6,931 nt of DNA from an uncultured Catenibacterium sp. (GTDB taxonomy: Bacteria; Bacillota_I; Bacilli_A; Erysipelotrichales; Coprobacillaceae). The stretch spans positions 1 through 6,931 of the forward strand of contig CAAFPB010000422.1 of assembly GCA_900764725.1 (NCBI GenBank), given 5' to 3'. Of the stretch, positions 4,489-6,931 are shown in pieces. Position 1 is the stretch's first letter. Each line of letters starts with the position of its first letter. Below the pieces are notes generated by a model. That model had not been told where the DNA came from. It saw only the letters and a program-made list of their open reading frames with translations, and searched no databases. Position numbers and translations under genes: made by a program.

Positions 4489-4518
4489 ACAAGTAGGGGG
4501 CTATCTTCTTAGTCCCCT
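4489..4518. repeat. Mob 3'-end junction repeat with stem-loop, copy 2
   Basis: This matches 995-1023 with one extra G. GGGGGCTA (4496-4503) pairs with TAGTCCCC (4510-4517) around TCTTCT, with one G-T wobble, so the mob stop codon lies in the stem. ACAAGTAG at 4489-4496 is identical to the end of the YoeB-type gene at 995-1002, although here it is non-coding. Confidence 0.65.
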
Positions 4519-5727
4519 GCTTCGCTGTTGTTGTTCCTCTTCCCTCATACCATTGGCAATGTTTCTTAATTCGCTTTCCGCTTGGTTCCATCTGCTGCCA
4601 TATTGATACTGGCATATAGTTCCTCCCAGATTGTAGGCTGCACGTCTTAGGCTCTTGGCTGCATCTTCATTGCCTTGCATGACAAAAGACAACAACCTCC
4701 TATCGTCTGCATCAAAATGCCCATTGATATGGAAAACGAAGCTGCGGATTATTGCAAGACATCTTTCGATGATTGGGATTTCTTGAAAATCTTTGATTAC
4801 TTCCCGAAGCTCTTTGTTCCGCTCCACAACTTTGTTGTGCTTAACGACTAACTCATTATACTTGGAAAAGGCTTCCCTGCGTGTTTCATTAAGTGCAGCC
4901 TTTTGCTGCTCTTTCTGCTCCTCCTGTTGTGCTTTTAGCCCGACTATTCCCGCTTTGATGTCGAAAATCTCTTTTTGTTTGGCGTTTATTTGCTCTCTAA
5001 GGTCTTTTATCGTCTTATCCTTGGAACTCTGCCCGAAAAGACCTTTAACGCCCTCAGAAAGCGTTTTTGCGGCCTCTATGGCTGCTTCCTTGCGTGCCTT
5101 GTCCACCTTGAAACGCTCCAGCTCTTCTTTCATCTGCTTTTCTTTCCTTGCCCTCTCTTCCTCCAACCGCCTTAACTTGGCTTCCTCGGCAAAAGATTTG
5201 TACTGCTGTGCCGTCAGGTGCAGCTTGTCGCTCGACACCCCTCTATCCATTTGCAGGACTTCCGCTGTTATCGTCTGCATCTCCACCATGTCTTGGCGGT
5301 TCAGTTTAAGACTTTTCCCAGTCTCTTGGTCAGTCCAGTCAAAAACCAAATGGGCATGTAGGTTAGGCTTCCACTCTGCTACCTGCGGATAGCCCTCGTC
5401 CTTGTGGATTGCGATTTGAAAAGTGTCTATCCCGAACCGCTGGCGGTACGCATCGGACAGCCTTTTCAAATCTTCCATTGTAGTTTCGGACTTGATGACC
5501 ACGACCGCCTCGCGTATCGGGGTGGCTTTGGCTTGCATTTTCTGACCTGTCGATTTGAGGTATCTCGATTTGATGTTTTCAAGTCGATCCGTCTGCGTGT
5601 CCTTCTCCCAATACTCGTTGAGGTGGGAGAGTTCGTGGCGAATGTAGTCGAGTTGCTTTTCCCTCTTGTTATGCTGTTCGCTTCCACCCTTGACAGGTTG
5701 CACGTGAATTGATGTTTGTTGCTTCAT
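4501..5727 (-). CDS. mob: MobV-family relaxase (Mob/Pre)
   Basis: This 408-aa protein is the conjugative relaxase. It should nick one strand at oriT, stay bound to the 5' end and lead the plasmid through a conjugation pore supplied by another element. MobV signatures are HNKR (residues 19-22; the His is the probable nucleophile, as His22 of MobM) and the metal-binding HKDE (108-111) with HAH (124-126). From about residue 170 the protein is a long Lys/Glu-rich coiled coil. The tail (GGTICQYQY...SRGLRR) recurs as the remnant at 1006-1140. An upstream in-frame ATG at 5904 would add 59 residues, but they run through oriT and the promoter and look non-protein. The start at 5727, after AAAAACTAAAAATC, is preferred. 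The promoter is at 5862-5893, and oriT lies in the leader, so Mob may repress itself. Confidence 0.95.
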   Translation of the reverse strand: MKQQTSIHVQPVKGGSEQHNKREKQLDYIRHELSHLNEYWEKDTQTDRLENIKSRYLKSTGQKMQAKATPIREAVVVIKSETTMEDLKRLSDAYRQRFGIDTFQIAIHKDEGYPQVAEWKPNLHAHLVFDWTDQETGKSLKLNRQDMVEMQTITAEVLQMDRGVSSDKLHLTAQQYKSFAEEAKLRRLEEERARKEKQMKEELERFKVDKARKEAAIEAAKTLSEGVKGLFGQSSKDKTIKDLREQINAKQKEIFDIKAGIVGLKAQQEEQKEQQKAALNETRREAFSKYNELVVKHNKVVERNKELREVIKDFQEIPIIERCLAIIRSFVFHINGHFDADDRRLLSFVMQGNEDAAKSLRRAAYNLGGTICQYQYGSRWNQAESELRNIANGMREEEQQQRSRGLRR

Positions 5728-5774
5728 GATTTTTAGTTTTTCGGTAGGGTGTCCTGGAGTGGCAGCAGGGGTCA

Positions 5775-5791
5775 AGGGGGTGCAGCCCCCT
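5775..5791. repeat. G/C-rich hairpin in the mob leader
   Basis: AGGGGG (5775-5780) pairs with CCCCCT (5786-5791) around TGCAG. It lies between oriT and the mob start, so it would form in the untranslated mob mRNA or in single-stranded transfer DNA. GGGGGTGCAGC also occurs at 3786-3796. The function is unknown. Confidence 0.6.
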
Positions 5792-5801
5792 GCCCTCGGA
5801 G

Positions 5802-5839
5802 AGCCCACAACCCTGCAAGGGTTATAGTGGGCTATAACC
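5802..5839 (+). other. oriT: Origin of transfer (oriT), MobV/pMV158-type; predicted nick 5831^5832
   Basis: From 5' to 3' on the + strand: CCCAC (5804-5808), AACCC (5809-5813), loop TGCAA, GGGTT (5819-5823), ATA, GTGGG (5827-5831), then CTATAACC (5832-5839). The order copies pMV158 oriT as I recall it: CACAC, left arm, loop, right arm, ATA, GTGTG^TTATAC. Two exclusive hairpins result: AGCCCAC/GTGGGCT (5802-5808 with 5827-5833), and GGTTATAG/CTATAACC around TGGG (5820-5839). By analogy the + strand is cut after GTGGG. The reverse strand does not fit, because the ATA spacer would fall on the wrong side. Confidence 0.8.
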
Positions 5840-5861
5840 TGCACACAGCGTTTACCTGCCG

Positions 5862-5893
5862 GCAAAGGTACGAAAACATTTTCAATATTCAAG
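5862..5893 (-). promoter_or_regulatory. Bacteroides-type promoter of mob
   Basis: On the minus strand, CTTG (5893-5890, three of four matches to TTTG) and TACCTTTGC (5870-5862) are 19 bp apart. Transcription would begin near 5855 and cross oriT and the 5775-5791 hairpin before the start codon at 5727, leaving a leader of about 130 bases. Mob bound at oriT could therefore hinder its own transcription, as known for MobM. Confidence 0.68.
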
Positions 5894-5928
5894 CAATCCG
5901 GCAAGGGAAAATGTTAGCAGGGGGTGTA

Positions 5929-5946
5929 GGGGGCAGCATAGCCCCC
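5929..5946. repeat. G/C hairpin upstream of the mob promoter
   Basis: GGGGGC (5929-5934) pairs with GCCCCC (5941-5946) around AGCATA. Another G5 run is at 5920-5924. It marks the edge where similarity to 1141-1262 begins. It may be a minus-strand terminator shielding mob from outside transcription, but the T-run is distant. Confidence 0.5.
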
Positions 5947-6065
5947 ACAGCGACAGCACCGAGAAGCGACAGCGGTTAGATGTGCGCCCTATGGTGTGGA
6001 GGAACGGAACACCCTGCGCACGAGTGGAGAGAGCGAAGCGGAAACGAAACGACCCCCTATAAACA
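5938..6065. other. Structured element, copy 2 (nested hairpin 5982-6021)
   Basis: This is the partner of 1141-1262. It carries the direct repeat AGCGACAGC (5949-5957 and 5965-5973) and a nested hairpin: GTGCGC (5982-5987) with GCGCAC (6016-6021), enclosing GGTGT (5993-5997) with ACACC (6009-6013). Compared with copy 1, two outer and two inner pairs are changed on both sides so that pairing is kept. It begins about 107 bases after the predicted nick, in the part of the transferred strand that enters first. No reading frame or canonical promoter was found on either strand. It may be a single-strand priming site or promoter of the Frpo/ssi kind, or a structured RNA. Confidence 0.7.
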
Positions 6066-6070
6066 AAAAA

Positions 6071-6134
6071 TCCCACCTCACGCAAAATCTTGCATCAGAT
6101 GCAAATCTTGCATGTGGTGGGAATAGACTTGCAT
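6071..6134. repeat. Inverted-repeat region with TTGCAT sites
   Basis: TCCCACC (6071-6077) pairs with GGTGGGA (6116-6122). Inside and beyond it are three TTGCAT sites (6090-6095, 6108-6113, 6129-6134) and one inverted ATGCAA (6099-6104), which give alternative hairpins. The cluster ends 11 bp before the orphan -7 box at 6146, the position an operator would take. It also corresponds to the inverted repeat at 1265-1312. Confidence 0.5.
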
Positions 6135-6145
6135 CTGATAATAGC

Positions 6146-6179
6146 TAATTTTGCCTCGAACATTAGAGCCATTGAGCCA
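6146..6179 (+). promoter_or_regulatory. Orphan promoter/leader, copy 2 of the TA 1 leader
   Basis: TAATTTTGC (6146-6154) fits the Bacteroides -7 box, and the following leader matches that of TA module 1 (449-482). No TTTG lies at the expected distance, and no gene starts behind it. The 105 bp to the lipoprotein 2 promoter (6180-6284) hold nothing recognisable. It looks like the stranded promoter end of a TA operon that has been separated from its genes by the lipoprotein 2 cassette. Confidence 0.55.
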
Positions 6180-6284
6180 CTGCGTTGGACGCTTAAAACG
6201 GATTTCAATATAAAGTAAGTGGATTTTTAGGTATGTATATAGTGCAAAAAAAAGGGGAAATTAAGTTTTCCAGAAAAAATATAT

Positions 6285-6293
6285 TATCTTTGC
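6285..6293 (+). promoter_or_regulatory. -7 element of the lipoprotein 2 promoter
   Basis: TATCTTTGC is a perfect Bacteroides -7 box, 23 bp before the ATG at 6317. The -33 region is poor (TTAA at the 20-bp spacing, or GTTTTC nearer), so the promoter may be weak or need an activator. The leader is almost entirely A and T. Confidence 0.65.
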
Positions 6294-6316
6294 CAACAAA
6301 TAAAAATAATATAATC

Positions 6317-6931
6317 ATGAACACTGGGAAAATCTATTTTTTACTTTTAGCTATTTCGAGTTTGTTTCTCGGAATAAGTTGCTCTAATGGTGAAGAAAAT
6401 TTCATTAGTACTAATGAAACTACTTCAAAGGACAGTATCTTTCCTATTCGTATTGATCAGAACACGTCAGATACAACCGTTATTGTCGATGGAAAAACAT
6501 ATGTCTTCCACATACACAGAAACAAGCCTCAAACAAGGGCTATTACAGGTATCGGAGGTAGTGTTCATCCTGTGAATCCAAATGCGACTTTAGCAACCGT
6601 TCCTTTCATGGTATCAAAAGGAAAGTACAAGAAATATACGAACAGAACCGCTTACGCTCCCTTTTCAGCTTTATCGGGAGCCTCTATAGTATTACTACGA
6701 TTAGATAAATTTACCTTTGAATGCAAAGCCCCAGCAAATGCCAAACAAACAAGTTTTGACATAACAAACATAACAGAAGAAGGGTTTGCAACAGAAAGTG
6801 CATCATACTGTGGATTCTCTATTGACCAAATTTTGTCTACTACAAGTGGCGTTATTGTCAAGTGCTCTTTCTATATTCAAGATGGAATAGCATATAATAT
6901 TGCTGGGCAACAACTTACTCCAGATACCTAC
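6317..6931 (+). CDS. Predicted surface lipoprotein 2, unknown function (continues at position 1)
   Basis: The full protein is 223 aa: 158 codons here up to 6790, then 65 codons at 1-195. Bases 6791-6931 repeat 1-141. It has a lipoprotein signal peptide: Lys5, a hydrophobic core (6-20) and LGISC with Cys22 as the likely lipid site. Acidic residues follow (SNGEE), suggesting surface export, although the fit to the known signal is weaker than in lipoprotein 1. The mature part is Ser/Thr-rich and mostly beta strand, with four cysteines that could form disulfides. No family was recognised, and it does not resemble lipoprotein 1 beyond the signal peptide. With promoter at 6285 and terminator at 316-369 it is a self-contained cassette between two copies of a promoter/leader repeat, as expected of acquired cargo. 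Confidence 0.88.
   Translation, partial: MNTGKIYFLLLAISSLFLGISCSNGEENFISTNETTSKDSIFPIRIDQNTSDTTVIVDGKTYVFHIHRNKPQTRAITGIGGSVHPVNPNATLATVPFMVSKGKYKKYTNRTAYAPFSALSGASIVLLRLDKFTFECKAPANAKQTSFDITNITEEGFATESASYCGFSIDQILSTTSGVIVKCSFYIQDGIAYNIAGQQLTPDTY
6791..6931. repeat. Terminal direct repeat, right copy (circular closure)
   Basis: These 141 bases are identical to 1-141 and represent the same DNA read twice at the point where the circle was opened, inside the lipoprotein 2 gene. Confidence 0.95.

Noticed and set aside
4793..5392. 199-aa frame on the + strand opposite mob, and shorter ones at 4975-5175 and 5404-5712
   Set aside because: These are antisense to the relaxase coiled coil, Ser/Cys/Leu-rich low-complexity translations with no promoter, and typical shadow frames.
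5728..5904. N-terminal extension of mob to an ATG at 5904
   Set aside because: It would translate oriT and lie upstream of the promoter's likely start point (about 5855). The MobV N terminus fits the start at 5727.
6387..6575. 62-aa + strand frame inside lipoprotein 2, and a minus-strand frame at 6652-6861
   Set aside because: Both overlap the better-supported lipoprotein frame, which has a signal peptide, promoter and continuity across the circle.
1..6931. tRNA, rRNA, CRISPR array or insertion sequence
   Set aside because: No cloverleaf-like segment, regular spacer array or transposase frame was seen on either strand.

Overview
The window is a complete small circular plasmid of 6,790 bp. 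The last 141 bases (6791-6931) are identical to the first 141, and a reading frame that runs off the right end continues in phase at position 1. The host is almost certainly a gut-type Bacteroidales (Bacteroides, Phocaeicola, Parabacteroides or Prevotella relatives). Seven of the eight intact genes sit behind Bacteroides-type promoters (TTTG about 20 bp before TAnnTTTGC); rep, the eighth, follows its upstream gene directly. Leaders are A/T-rich, with only one Shine-Dalgarno-like site. The initiator and relaxase are of types common on Bacteroides plasmids, and both lipoproteins have an acidic stretch after the lipid cysteine, as in Bacteroidetes surface lipoproteins. Similarity searches were not possible, so family names come from motifs.

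Layout, clockwise on the + strand. (1) Lipoprotein gene 2 (6317-6790 then 1-198) ends before a strong hairpin terminator (316-369). (2) TA module 1 follows: a Phd/YefM-type antitoxin and a YoeB-type toxin (482-1002). (3) A broken copy of the relaxase 3' end (1006-1140) is joined to a diverged copy of a structured element (1141-1262). (4) Lipoprotein gene 1 (2158-1415, minus) is a self-contained cassette with its own promoter and terminator. (5) The replication unit is on the minus strand: a 65-aa gene and a Rep_3-type initiator (3480-2301), with three iterons and an inverted iteron overlapping the promoter (3506-3629). (6) TA module 2 (3899-4484) pairs a Phd/YefM-type antitoxin with a HigB2-like RelE-superfamily toxin. 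(7) A MobV relaxase (5727-4501, minus) has an oriT in its own leader (5802-5839) whose architecture matches that of pMV158. (8) The second copy of the structured element (5938-6065), an inverted-repeat region and an orphan promoter lead back to lipoprotein 2.

The plasmid replicates from an iteron origin with Rep, is kept by two toxin-antitoxin systems, and can be mobilised by Mob acting at oriT in a cell that supplies a conjugation pore. If the nick falls where predicted (5831^5832, + strand), the structured element, lipoprotein 2 and TA 1 enter the recipient first and mob last. The cargo is two unrelated predicted surface lipoproteins of unknown role.

The plasmid is a mosaic. The unit [TA - convergent mob 3' end - structured element] occurs twice, once intact and once with about 1.3 kb deleted, and the copies have diverged enough to suggest fusion of two related plasmids rather than recent duplication. 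The most unusual signal is the structured element: its two copies differ by at least four compensatory base-pair changes in the same nested hairpin, so the fold itself appears to have been selected.
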